Assembly (NCBI GenBank): GCA_900155495.1
Contig: FTLJ01001507.1
Coordinates: 1 to 12,109 of the forward strand
Reading direction: 5' to 3'
Source: Porogramme epimiltina
Lineage: Eukaryota > Basidiomycota > Agaricomycetes > Polyporales > Polyporaceae
DNA: 12,109 bases
Within the stretch, counting starts at the first letter, position 1. The number at the start of each line of letters is the position of its first letter. Positions 1 through 9,278 of the stretch are shown here, one piece after another. The notes below the pieces were generated by a model. That model ran no database searches. It was not told the DNA's origin and was given only the letters and a program-made list of their open reading frames with translations. Made by a program: the position numbers and the translations under genes.

Positions 1-2897
1 CGTGGGTCGATATCCTCCCCCCCACCCTCCTCCTCCCTTCCCTCCTCCTCCTCCTCCCCCTCCCCCTCTTCCCCCTCCTCCACCGCATCGCCTTGAGGTA
101 CCATCCGTTTTTCGAGCAAGATGGCTGCTTTGGCCGGCACTTTATGACGGTGGAGGGCTACCCTGACGCCGCTCTTGCCCAGTGCAGGCTCGCGCGTCAA
201 GAACGTCCAATCCGCAAGATGAGACGTGGGGTCACGAGTGTCCCAAAGGCGGTCGTTGGAACTGTACGGAAGCCAGGCGAGGTCGAAGAAGAGGGGCCTG
301 ATGGCCGCTCTAACCACCTTGAAATGCACCTTGGACATGTTTTCACGCAGAGTTTTCCACCGCGCGAAGTACGTGCACTTTGAGAAGTTCTGGATCTTCT
401 CAGCAAGCTGGTCGCCGTGCTCCGGGAAGTAGTGCTTGAACTGGCCATCCCATTCTTCCTCAGACAGAAACCGGTGGTGAATGGAGGATAACGGAATGAT
501 CGGCGCCTTGAACAGCTGCACGGTAACCTTATTTAGTTCATCCAGGGACAGCATCGTGTACGACGGGTCGCTGCGAGACTTGCGGTTCGGAGCGAGCTGC
601 ATGATGTCAAACGCGAATTGTGCCCACAGTTGTTCGACAAAGGCGTCAAAGTCCATGTTTTTTGTGAGCACCCCGTTGTCAACTTGAAGAGTATCGATAT
701 CTAAACCGGCCTCTCTAACGTCACGACCTGCGGGGACCCGAGGTGGTTGGATCTTGAGTCCTTTGTTGTTGAGCCCAAGACCGAGAGGTACGATAGCCTC
801 GGGGAGGAGATATTCGATCTCCAAGGTGTACTTTCTTCGGTTAGGGAGCCTGGAGGCGTGCGTCCCTTTGCGAGTCGTCAGACGCCCAGTGACGCCCATT
901 TTGTTCTCGATGTCCGCGAGGCAGGTCGAACCGTAGAGAGACCAGAGCAGTCGCCGGTCCATTTCGTGCGAGATGGGTAGCCTCCACCACTGATAGTTTT
1001 CATCGCGCAGGAGATCGCACAGGAAGTACAGGCCGCGTCTGTGGTGAGCAGGCACTGGGTCGTCCCAATCATCCCAATCCTCCAACTCGGCTCCATACCC
1101 GGCGATGTCGAGGTTGGGCGGCGCCATCATGCCAGAGGAATCCGCCAAAGCCACGTCTCCACTCCAATCTCTAGGTCGGCTCGTGACCGCATTGGAGACA
1201 TACAAAAGGGCAGCGCCGAGCTGAAGCGAGGGGACCTCCGCCCGAGCCCTTGCGGGCTCCTTAAGCATGTCCCTCAGGACGAGGTGCACCGCGGCAATAC
1301 GGCAGTACTTGAAGTCCCTATGAAAGGTGGTCAGCGGAGGTGAAAACAGCGCTGAGCGATAGAATCGCGGTGGTGATGGCAATGACGAGGCTCACAGATC
1401 GACTTACCACCATAATGCGTTCGGTATGCAAAGCAGAGAGCGGATGAGAAGCTCGTCAGGCATGGTCGGCAGCGCGCGAAGTGCCTCCGCAATACCGACG
1501 CGGACTTCAAATCGCGCCGTCCCATCTTGCGACATGCCTTTGGACCCAGCGCACTCGGAGAACGTTTGTGCAATGTCATTGAGGTCTTGCAACACGCGCT
1601 CCAGCCGCAAGGGGAAGAGGTCGGTCGCCTGGTGGTGCGTAAAGGAGCCTTGATGCAGCTGGTAGGTAACGGCCTTATCGGTGGTGTAGACGTTGATGTA
1701 CTGGACGTTGTCCTGACGACCTCGGCTCCCTGGTGCCACACGGAATCCTGCAAGATCGTAGAGATGGCCACTGAGATCGGTGCAGAAGCCTGTGCTGTTG
1801 CGGATGGCGGACAGGTTGCTCTCGTTTGTAGTGGGAAGTGCGTGGGCAAGAAGTCTGTGATGGGCGGGCGAAATCCACTGCAAGACATGGCCTTCCTGGG
1901 ACACCTCAACGCCGATGTCGATGTACCAGTGTGCTGTGTCCCCTTGTCCAAGCTCAACGCTCTTAACCATCGAGTTGTAGGCCCTGGCGCGGTCCACCTC
2001 GTCGTCGAAGCGGAAGGAGTACATCCCTTTCGTTCCCCTGAGTTGGATCATGAAGACAGGACTTGCGAGACGCGGGTGCGTTTTGAGAGCCCTGCGCAGC
2101 GCCCGACCGAATGGTCTCACCTTGTCGGCGGGGATGTCCACGCTACCAAAGTGAAATTGGCCTCCGTTGTCGCGGTACAGCCTCATAGCCGCCTCGTAAG
2201 AATTCGGCCAATGGGCGAGGTGCTCGGGGACGACTTCTTTCACGGCCTCTCTGATCCCTGCGTCGTACAGCGTCTTGAGATCCGCTTGCGTCATCGCTGG
2301 GCGTCCAGTGCCATTGGAGACGATGCCAGGGAAAAGGAGGTAGACTTGGGAGCGAACGCCAAAGGTGGCAAAACAGGCGTTGGCGAGCTTGTGGGGAGAG
2401 TAGGTTTTGATGACCTTGCCGTTCTGTGGAGTCGGTGAGCAAACTGGGTCCCGATTCTGTGAGATGAGGATGCTCGGGACGGCACTTACTTCGTCCTGGT
2501 GCTCAATACACACCGTGAGATGCAAGTCCTTTTTTAACGTGTACTTGAAGCTGGGAACCGGAGTGACAGAGAGTGGGACAGTCACCAAGAGCCTGCGCGA
2601 GAAACCGATCAGAGAGTCGAAGTCTCCAGTTAGCCTCAGGTTGCGAGGATTCGGGGCGGGCAGACCGCTGAGAGCGTTAACGAAGACCCGGTGCGTTTGG
2701 TGCTCTCCGGCACCATCTTCTGAATCGGAATTGCCCTCTTCTTCAGCGTCGAAATCTCCCTCCCCCGCACAGCGCCCCGCAAGAATCAGGGAGATGAACT
2801 CTTCGGTCCGTCCATTTTGGAGGAGTATTCTTGCCCGCTGTAGGAGGCCATCGAGGCCAAGCTCTATAGGGGGCAGTGGCTCGTCGGGGTAGGACAT
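1..2897 (-). CDS. Large uncharacterised basidiomycete protein, two exons, 3' end beyond the left edge
   Basis: Exon 1 runs 2897-1408 and exon 2 runs 1317-1, joined across a 90-nt intron. The junction forms a TGG codon and the frame then stays open for 438 more codons to the window edge, giving at least 935 residues with no stop. Most codons end in C or G, as expected for a real agaricomycete gene. From the ATG at 2897 the protein starts MSYPDEPLPPIELGL; an acidic Ser/Glu/Asp stretch follows around residues 50-70. Exon 2 is rich in Trp, Leu and charged residues, for example EDWDDWDDP, FARWKTLRENMSKVHF and FFDLAWLPYSSNDRLWDT, and ends in a Glu/Gly-rich tail. I see no signal peptide, membrane segment or catalytic motif. 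The style matches large, lineage-expanded hypothetical proteins of mushroom-forming fungi, but that is from general memory. The function is unknown. I am confident it is a gene and less sure of its start. Confidence 0.82.
9..82 (+). repeat. Pyrimidine-rich low-complexity tract encoding an acidic tail
   Basis: The plus strand is almost only C and T, mostly CCT/CTC/CCC triplets. On the minus strand it reads in the frame of the large gene as runs of Glu with some Gly (GEEGEGEEEEEGREEEGGGE). It is an imprecise trinucleotide-type expansion inside the CDS, not a separate element, and is likely to vary in length between alleles. Confidence 0.75.
1318..1407 (-). other. Intron (90 nt) of the large left-hand gene
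   Basis: The donor is GTAAGT at 1407-1402 and the acceptor is TTTCATAG ending at 1318. A CTGAC branch site lies shortly upstream of the acceptor, within CCGCTGACCACC. Without splicing, exon 1 stops at a TAA (1406-1404) inside the donor. Splicing gives TG+G = TGG and leads straight into a frame open to the window edge. Canonical signals and frame continuity support it strongly. Confidence 0.85.
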
Positions 2898-3137
2898 TGG
2901 TGATGGTGTTGAGAGGAAAGCCGGGCGGTTTGGAGTTTTCCCACCCTCGATGGGCTTGCCGCTGGGTTGGCGTCTGCGCCTCTGCCCCTGCACCCCAACT
3001 ATTAAAAACCGTCGGTCCTGGGAGGACGACAAATCCCGTACAGCTGAGGCCAATCGTACGCCTGTCTCTACCCCAAGCTCCCCCTCAAACAGGAATGTGA
3101 GTGGAGGACGTTTGCCACAGGATATTGGCTCGTCCAT
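2898..3137 (-). other. 5' leader or N-terminal extension of the large gene
   Basis: The exon 1 frame stays open upstream of the ATG at 2897 to another ATG at 3137, with an in-frame TGA 12 nt before that. The 80 extra codons include VGVQGQRRRRQPSGKP, which is basic and low in complexity and reads more like untranslated leader than a folded domain. The context before 2897 (caccaATG) is acceptable but has C at -3. No clear TATA box is visible for either start. I prefer 2897; a 1015-residue form from 3137 is possible. Confidence 0.4.
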
Positions 3138-5464
3138 TCCTGCCCATCAGCCGCTTCCCTGAGCCCAGCCCGCCGTGGCCCAGCCGGCTGTCTAAGGCTT
3201 CAACTAAGCAGCCAAACTGTGGAAATCGAAACGTGCATCCTCCACACACAACACTCTCGTATGTCATAAAGGCCGAAGTGCTTGCTGACTTTCGGTGCTT
3301 TGGGCTGCTCAGCGATCGCCGCGCCGGGGGCGATGCCGGTAGCACCGCCCAAAGCTGATCCCGGCGTCAGAAAGCGCTGGCAGACACCGGCAACTATCTC
3401 AAGGTCTTCAAGGCCCGTTGCTCCCGCCGCTGCTCAAGCGCCCATCACCGACACATTCTGACCCTTGTCAAGACAGACATTTGTTACATTTGGGGCAACG
3501 GATGCCAGGTGCCTAGTACACCAGTGAGTGCCGGCGCTTCCCCTCCGGCCCTTAGCGCTCAACAGCGGGAGCTGAAGAGCCCCTCCCTCGACCGCTGTCC
3601 GCAAGGATGCTTCCGATCCCACAAGGAGGAGTGGGGATCAAAGTTGGCTCCTCGGGGACTCTCCAGGCGTTCCATCTCTGAGGCTGAGTCCAGAGCGACG
3701 GCGATGTCTGCTGTCGCCGCCGTCCGTATCTTCTAGTCGCCCGACAATAGAGACATGCGACCGTATCCAAGCAGCTGGTTTTTCTGTTCAGACAGCCGCT
3801 AGGAGGGCGGACGCCGCGTTGAGCAGCCGCTGCCGTCATAGCTCCCACCGTCAACGTCGAAGATCGCGGGCGCAGCCTGTCGGCGCACGCGACCCTTGGC
3901 ATCAAAGTTGAACGGCGCGCCGTTAATTCACAGGAGACGAGAGCTACGCCCGACAGGATCATGAGCCCCCACTGGTGCCTATGGGGATTATGGAATCTCG
4001 TCCTCGGCGCGGAGCCCTGCGGCGTCCTCCAGGTCTTGAATAATATCGACAACAAGCGCTCCGCACCCGCGGAAGGCCTACCGGTGGCCCCTGGCGGTTG
4101 GAGTTCTACCGCGCGAGTGCCGCCGGACATTGGGCTGGGAAGACAAAGGTTTGCTGTCGGTAATGGCCTGAGAAAGGGCTCAGCCACCACCGCGACTTTC
4201 GGGGCGAGAGTGGCCTGCCGCCGGAACTCGTACCGCTCCGGCCGCCAGCGCCGAGCGGCTCTCGGATCTCGACCTCGAGCACAGTAGCAAAGCATCTTCC
4301 TCGCCTCAGCGCGTTTTCGAATCAGACCCCGCGCACACGCTGACAAGCTCCGGCATTGCCATTGGCCCCCTCTTGCTTCAAGCTCTTTCACCGCCGGCAC
4401 CAGGGCCCGCTGACCGGCTCAACCGGGCAGCTTTGATCCCGCGCTGGCGCACCTAGTCTATTTTGCGCATCCAGTTTGTAGGCTCCCCTAGTATGCCAAA
4501 GGCAAATCCCTGAGTCCTCAGTCAGGCCCTGTCTCAGGCGCTACTCAGCTGCTAGAGGTCTTTGCACTCTCATCCGGACTCGCGGCAGCCTCAGGCAAGC
4601 GAGTGTTGTGGGCTGAGTGGCAGCGGGTCGTTTTGTGAAGGATATCGTCCGGCACTGAAGGCGCCTGGCTGATAAACGGTCGAACACGACTTTGGGGCTT
4701 CTGAGGTGGAAGCCTAGATGCAAGCACTTCCTTCTCATAGTCTTGATAAGCCGCCCTACTACCCAGCCTGCAGCGACGATGCAGGGCTAGAAAGTAGCAC
4801 CCTTATAGCGACATTTCCCGGTCATTCCGGCGGTGAAGTTTGGTTGCAAGAGGCAGCTGGAGAGCTGTGCTTGAGCCGTGAACATCTAGATTTCCCTAAT
4901 GAGCAGTTTTTCCATGCTTTTCCTCCAAATTCCTCGAGCGCACTTTGTATAGCCGACTCAAGCACGCACCGCCTGTGTTCTTGATCACCTCATTGGCCTG
5001 CACCTTCTTCCTCCTCTCGACTATTCTCCTCAGCTTTCTCCCCAGCTTTCGCCTCACCGTCCACCTCAGCTTTCTGCTGCTCACACACTGAAAACACTCG
5101 CTCGGTAAAATCTGTCTCCGGTTCTCCGCATCGCACAATATCAGCACTGCAGATGATGCTCCCGTCCTGAGTGGCGATAGCGGCTCACCTTTGGAATCGA
5201 GTGATGTGATTTTGGGTTATTCATTCATAGAGTTTTGATGGCCGCGTGACGGGCCCCACACGCACCCCACGCGTACTTTCTACCCACAACCACGAGGGTC
5301 ACACGGTCCAGCTTCTATACAAGATATGCACCCCCGATGCTTGCAGCGCGTGCGCAGGATGGATTTTACCTCCGTGATGCGATTTGTATTCTTCCTCGAG
5401 GCAGCAACGGCAGCACCTAGACGGCGGCCCTTATGCTGCCGAGATGCACGCTTGCCGATGGTTG
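3138..5464. other. Gene-poor intergenic stretch with no supported gene
   Basis: About 2.3 kb. The longest open frame is 282 codons on the minus strand (4400-3552), but it is rich in Arg, Ala, Pro and Ser, has no recognisable domain, and competing frames are open across the same GC-rich DNA, so I do not call it. I saw no terminal inverted repeats, LTRs or transposase motifs. Minor items are CTCAGCTTTCT twice near 5030-5080 and a small CTGAG/CTCAG hairpin near 4511-4522. The stretch may hold the promoter of the large minus-strand gene at its left end and decayed sequence elsewhere. Confidence 0.45.
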
Positions 5465-5470
5465 TATATA
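5465..5470 (+). promoter_or_regulatory. TATA box upstream of the plus-strand gene
   Basis: TATATA within TTGTATATAGG lies 43 nt before the ATG at 5513, leaving room for transcription to start near 5495-5505 with a very short leader. It supports choosing 5513 over upstream in-frame starts. Confidence 0.5.
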
Positions 5471-5512
5471 GGTCCACGGAGCGGACGCTGTCTCAAGCCT
5501 CTGTTCTACAAG

Positions 5513-6364
5513 ATGTCTTCCGAAACACCTCCTTCGTGGAAAGTCGCCGGGGACGATATATGGAGCACTCATTTCCGGAAGGTGCGCCGCCGCGGCTGTC
5601 TGTATTGCGACTTGCTTATGAGCAAACTTAGTACGTCGCAGAATTTTCACGTGGCTATGCCTCATTTCCTAGGGAGGGCCCAAGAAACGAGGTAGGCACA
5701 AATATTCTCGTCAATGGGAAGGGTGGGCTTAAGTATGTTCCATAATCCGCAGTTTGGTGAACGTCCAGAAGATCTCCTGAAGGATATTCCTCGCCGTCCG
5801 AAAGATACCAGCGCCTCCACGCCAGAACGCCTTTACGCTTTGGAACGGCTTGATCTCGAGCTAACCGAAGCGTTCATATGGATGCAAAAGGTGTGTAACC
5901 TGCTGCTCTCAGCGAAGGAAGCTAACAGGAAGCGGTTTCAGTTGTGGAATGCTACTAGTGGACAGCCGGCAGACCGGTGGACATTCCGTTGGAAAGTGCT
6001 CCTTCATTTGATGGAGACACTTTGGTCGCTGAGTCCTACGGATCTATTCTCCGCTGCTGCAAGCGGCGTTTCCACTGCGTCTCTGCCCACCACAGGAGCA
6101 CCGTTGACTTCCTGGACAAAGGATACCTCTCCTTCAATCTCTGAATCGACTGAGAATGCTTTCTCATTGCACCATCCAACAGCATCAACACCGATGGCCA
6201 TTGTGGGGGGACTTCACATGATTTGGTATCCCCTGCAGATCCAGCTAGTGGACAATCCGTGGGGTGAGTCGGATGGGTGGGAAGAGATCCCAGATCGGAT
6301 TTTCAGGGCCCTACCGGTCACTGGTAACGCTTTGATGCGCTATCTAATTGGTTCTTATTTGTGA
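5513..6364 (+). CDS. Hypothetical small protein, two segments split by a short intron or an in-frame stop
   Basis: The ATG at 5513 has a good context (caagATGtc, A at -3) and a TATA box upstream. The first segment (60 codons) starts MSSETPPSWKVAGDDIWSTH and has a CLYCD pair of cysteines. It ends at a TAG (5693-5695). The same frame then continues open to TGA at 6362-6364. Removing GTAGGC...TTAAG (5692-5733, 42 nt) keeps the frame and gives about 269 residues. The more intron-like 61-nt version, ending in CGCAG at 5752, shifts the frame and fails. The second segment has a helical stretch (ERLDLELTEAFIWMQKVCNL), a Ser/Thr-rich linker and a Trp-rich end (LQIQLVDNPWGESDGW). No family was recognised, and there is no signal peptide or clear membrane segment. 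It could be a recently broken gene. Confidence 0.5.
5692..5733 (+). other. Candidate 42-nt intron
   Basis: The donor is GTAGGC and the acceptor TTAAG. It removes the only in-frame stop (5693-5695) and preserves phase. Its length is near the lower limit for basidiomycete introns and the acceptor is weak, so a nonsense mutation in a once-continuous exon remains possible. Confidence 0.35.
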
Positions 6365-6620
6365 GCTCACTGCCTGTAAATGAGCTTCCTCAATGATGTT
6401 GTTCCGTCTCCACTGAAGGGTCCCTCAGCCCTGCAAGGACGCGGGACTCGACAGGCCGCCATCTCTGCACCAAACACTGTGTTGGAGATGGATACCACCC
6501 ATAATACTATTTACACAGTTGGTTTCACCTGTGTCTATCGGCTGGAAGGATTCCGGGCGGCACCCACAGCCCACCGCCGGACTCGGAGCACCCCCCCGGG
6601 TGCCAGAGGCCCGGGGCGCC

Positions 6621-6704
6621 TTGGCGCCGGCTCGATCGGCGTTGGTGCCGGCTGAAGCGGCATTGGTGCCGGCTCGAACGGCGCTGGTGCCGGCAGAACC
6701 CATC
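6621..6704 (+). repeat. 21-bp minisatellite, four units
   Basis: Units at 6621-6641, 6642-6662, 6663-6683 and 6684-6704 share the core TTGGTGCCGGCT, followed by a variable part. Units 1 and 3 (GCTCGA-CGGCG) resemble each other, and units 2 and 4 both carry GAA, suggesting a 42-bp higher-order unit. If translated on the plus strand it reads as ALVPAR/ALVPAE heptads, but expression is not supported. Confidence 0.8.
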
Positions 6705-7238
6705 GAAGCCCGAGCGCGCCCCTGTATGGTTCATCCTCTGCATTTCGACAGAACAAGCATTCTACCGACGCTGTCCTGTGTTATCAATGAGTCCCAGCGT
6801 TATAGCGCGCAGCCCGGCGCTGCAATAAGTGCGCCGCTCCCGCCGTCCGACCCGCCGGACCGCAGGCCCCTCCGCCGCGTCATTCCTCTGTCCCCGCAGC
6901 TTCGCTGTGCCTCTGTAAGGTGTACGCTCGCGTGGGTACTGTGTGCGACTGTGAAGTGGATCCTCTTCTCTGAACTGGCAGTTGAGATGGAGGGTAACCC
7001 GGAGGAATGCCAGCGTGGTCCCTCGGTGGATCGGCAACCGGCGCCCTTCTTCCCGGTCGACCGCGCGCCGGTAGGCTTCGGTCCCAACAGGAAAAAGCCA
7101 CAAACCCTTTCCCATCTCATTCCACTCCCTGGTAGTGCAACATTACTTATGCGAGGTTGCATCTCACACACCCGTGAGCTCTACGCGGGATCGCATAGTA
7201 GGTCCGCCTGTTACCGGCGGTTGACGGCGCTGGGAAGA

Positions 7239-7258
7239 AAGAGGCGCCGCGGCCTCTT
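7239..7258. repeat. Perfect 7-bp inverted repeat
   Basis: AAGAGGC and GCCTCTT flank a six-base GC-only loop. It could form a small hairpin. No run of T follows and no adjacent gene is supported, so no role is assigned. Confidence 0.4.
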
Positions 7259-7551
7259 GGGGAGCCAGCAAGCAGAAGAAGCTCACTCATTAACTGCTCT
7301 GGCATATACCCCACCCCTCATTAATTTTATACATCACATGTACCCTATATTTGACTAAAGTACAGTTTTCACAAAGTCGTTGTGAGCGGGGCTCACTGTG
7401 CTCGAGGATGCGCCATCTAGCAGCTGCGCTCTCGGCGATTGAAAGAGCAAGGATGACCGGAAACCTCCGATAGCTCACTTCCAGGCACACATTTACTCAA
7501 GCTGGTGACAAGCTCTGACAGCAATTACGCATTCCTCTCGCTCTTTGCCCC

Positions 7552-7810
7552 TGTAGTGTGAGATTGTAAGCCCCGCCTCTTGTAAGACGGGACTTCGACT
7601 CTGGGAGCAAACAAACAAGGAAAAGAGAAGCATAAATCACACAAAGCAGCAGAACTGGAGGACTGCTAAGAACTGAGATTCAATACTAACAAAATGCAGA
7701 GTTTATATACAGAGAAATATCAACAAAGCAGGAAGCCTGGCGCAATACAAACAGGCTAATGAGAGCACGCCGAGCACCGTTGGCTCCCCTATCAAGCCGG
7801 CGCCGTAACA
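7552..7810 (-). mobile_element. Probable solo LTR of a retrotransposon (Copia-like)
   Basis: On the minus strand this 259-bp stretch starts TGTTACGGCGCC and ends CTCACACTACA, so it has TG...CA ends. It contains a strong TATA box (TATATAAA, 7709-7702) about 100 nt from its start, followed by a pyrimidine-rich stretch typical of R/U5. Flanks are gcccc (7547-7551) and gtccc (7811-7815), a possible 5-bp target duplication with one mismatch. An alternative inner end at 7565 (TGTAAG on the plus strand) has no matching flanks. No primer-binding site, polypurine tract or pol ORF is adjacent, so I infer a solo LTR. The Copia assignment rests on general resemblance only. Confidence 0.5.
7572..7591. repeat. 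Hairpin inside the LTR-like element
   Basis: On the minus strand CCCGTCTT and GAGGCGGG pair over eight positions (two G-T pairs) around a four-base ACAA loop. It lies near the 3' end of the LTR-like unit, where a transcript hairpin could mark the R/U5 end. This is structural only. Confidence 0.4.
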
Positions 7811-8275
7811 GTCCCCGTCCACGTCGCCGCTGGAGCCCATGCCTCCCTCAACGCCCCTCAGGTATGAGGACAACACAGTCCGGATTGTCAGGAGTGGCAC
7901 CGTCGGTGCGCCCATCCAGATAGAGGCGTCCCCCGCTGCGGCGTCACACAAAATCGCCCTTACCCTCACCCACGGGCCACTCTCGTCCTTACCCTTACCC
8001 CCATGCCCTGCTCCGGCTTCCCGTCGCTGCTTTAACGAGCGCAGCCTCCGTTCCTTTTGTATCGCTCGCACGTGCGCGTTCTACCATTATGTCTTGGTAT
8101 ATGTCCTGCACAGTTCGGACTACTTAACGCATACCTAGGTTCGTACCCCTGACGCTTCCAAAGGTTCTAGGTTGGGGGCGCACCGTCGTCCGCGTTCACG
8201 CACCATCCCTCTCTCTGTATGCATGGTCTATCCTCCCATCCCCTCGTCATTGCACACACACACATCGCACGCACA
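7811..8275. other. No supported gene; possible coding relic next to the LTR
   Basis: A plus-strand frame at 7839-8138 (99 codons from ATG) includes EDNTVRIVRSGTVGAPIQIE, which is protein-like, but it becomes low in complexity and has no promoter or splice support. It may be a fragment separated from its gene by the LTR, or chance. Confidence 0.3.
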
Positions 8276-8278
8276 TCT

Positions 8279-8341
<63 letters not shown>

Positions 8342-8385
8342 CCTCCCTCTCTCTCTCCCTTTCTCTCTCCCTTTCTCTCTCCCTT
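8276..8385 (+). repeat. CT microsatellite / 110-bp pyrimidine tract
   Basis: All bases are C or T: mostly (CT)n interrupted by CTCC, then three perfect 12-bp units TCTCTCTCCCTT at 8350-8361, 8362-8373 and 8374-8385. It is preceded by a short CA repeat near 8253-8264. Apparent Ser/Leu ORFs across it are artefacts of the repeat. Confidence 0.95.
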
Positions 8386-8987
8386 AACTCCACTACGTCC
8401 TATTTGTTCCCGCTGTCGTAGACATGTTGTGTATTAAGGGCATGCCCCCTCGTAGACTTATACGCATACACAGACCATGGTATCTATCTCTATATGTTGC
8501 GCCTTGGCACCATATGGCCCGACCCTTCTTACACCTTTGCCACGCTGACCACCGCGGAGCCTTTGTAACACGACTCTCCACAATACCACGCCCCTCTGTG
8601 CACCGCCAGCGCACGCAATATCCGGTGGAACGCCTCCCGCTGTCCCGTCCGGTCCTGTAGCTCGATCGTGGCGGTGCCGTTCGCGATATCCTACGATCGT
8701 GGCAGGGCGTCCTCACTCCTGGACCTGTCTCCGCTCGCCTGCACGCCACGCGGCTGGGAATAGAGAAAATACAATCTCGATTCCTCTCCCGATTTACTAA
8801 GCCAACAGACTGTTGTACTTCACTGCACAGTACACCACGTCACCAGTCGTACATCGAACAAGATACATATTTGGCTTGATAGAAAAAACCTTACTAACGC
8901 GCGACCAACGCACGCGCACCGAGGCTGTCTAGTTGGCATCCGTAGAGGCTGTATTCCCTTACACGCGGTCGGTTGGGAAGGCTGCGA
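8386..8987. other. Intergenic; nothing supported
   Basis: A 118-codon minus-strand frame at 8749-8393 is Arg/Cys/Thr-rich and has no recognisable feature. The right part, with its AT-richer stretch at 8760-8900, may be 3' flank of the minus-strand coding remnants at 8988-9966. An octamer gaggctgt occurs twice near 8922 and 8946. Confidence 0.4.
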
Positions 8988-9278
8988 TCAGTGGATGAGC
9001 TCATGAATAGTGCATAATAATGTAATGACGGCGGCGTACCTCTCCCCAGACAACAAGTCTAGCATCGAGATAGCGTGCTTGATTTGGACCTGGAGATAGT
9101 TGAGTTCCAGCCAGCGGTGGTATAATGTCGCATCCGTCGTGGTGCTCTCAGACTCCCCGGATTGGGTCGCGGCCTCGGTTTGATCCAGATCTTCAACAAA
9201 ATCCTCGAGGACCCACAAGAGGTGGGAAAGGCGGTGTTCTAGAGTCGCCGTGACGTCGGAGGATCCATCCACGGGCAT
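8988..9278 (-). CDS. Hypothetical helical protein segment, possibly the 3' exon of the adjacent minus-strand gene
   Basis: From the ATG at 9278 the frame encodes 96 residues to TGA. The sequence is well mixed and helical, with acidic VLEDFVEDLDQTEAATQSGE, a Ser/Thr linker and then YLQVQIKHAISMLDLLSG before a Leu/Ile-rich C terminus. That composition is much more protein-like than neighbouring ORFs. It lies 3' of the 9582-9955 exons on the same strand and could be a later exon of the same gene, but the sequence between them changes frame more than once. No family was recognised. Confidence 0.4.
   Translation of the reverse strand: MPVDGSSDVTATLEHRLSHLLWVLEDFVEDLDQTEAATQSGESESTTTDATLYHRWLELNYLQVQIKHAISMLDLLSGERYAAVITLLCTIHELIH

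Larger units (their letters stand above)
6365..7551. other. Probably non-coding region with doubtful ORFs
   Basis: The longest frame (plus strand, ending at 7358, 279 codons) has only a TTG start, contains the minisatellite and lacks any recognised domain. The minisatellite period is a multiple of three, so several frames on both strands stay open across it and create false ORFs. A 3' untranslated region of the upstream gene may occupy the left end. A short hairpin lies at 7239-7258. Confidence 0.4.

Noticed and set aside
1527..2438. 303-codon plus-strand ORF
   Set aside because: It is the antisense shadow of exon 1 of the large minus-strand gene, whose codon use and splicing are convincing.
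3552..4400. 282-codon minus-strand ORF
   Set aside because: Arg/Ala/Pro/Ser-rich composition, no domain, no promoter or splice support, and competing open frames in GC-rich DNA suggest chance.
3500..4440. Scattered ATCAAAG/CTTTGAT words as a possible inverted repeat
   Set aside because: The matches are about ten bases long, unevenly spaced and not flanked by any element-like ends.
6519..7358. 279-codon plus-strand ORF
   Set aside because: It starts at TTG, depends on the minisatellite for much of its openness and has no recognisable domain.
7565..7610. Possible tRNA from a GACTTCGACTC T-loop-like word and nearby stem
   Set aside because: No cloverleaf can be completed; the stem is better explained as a hairpin inside the LTR-like element.
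7950..8003. CCCTTACCC words resembling telomeric repeats
   Set aside because: They are not the TTAGGG/CCCTAA unit, occur only a few times and are irregular.
8172..8437. Ser/Leu-rich plus-strand ORFs
   Set aside because: They are translations of the CT microsatellite.
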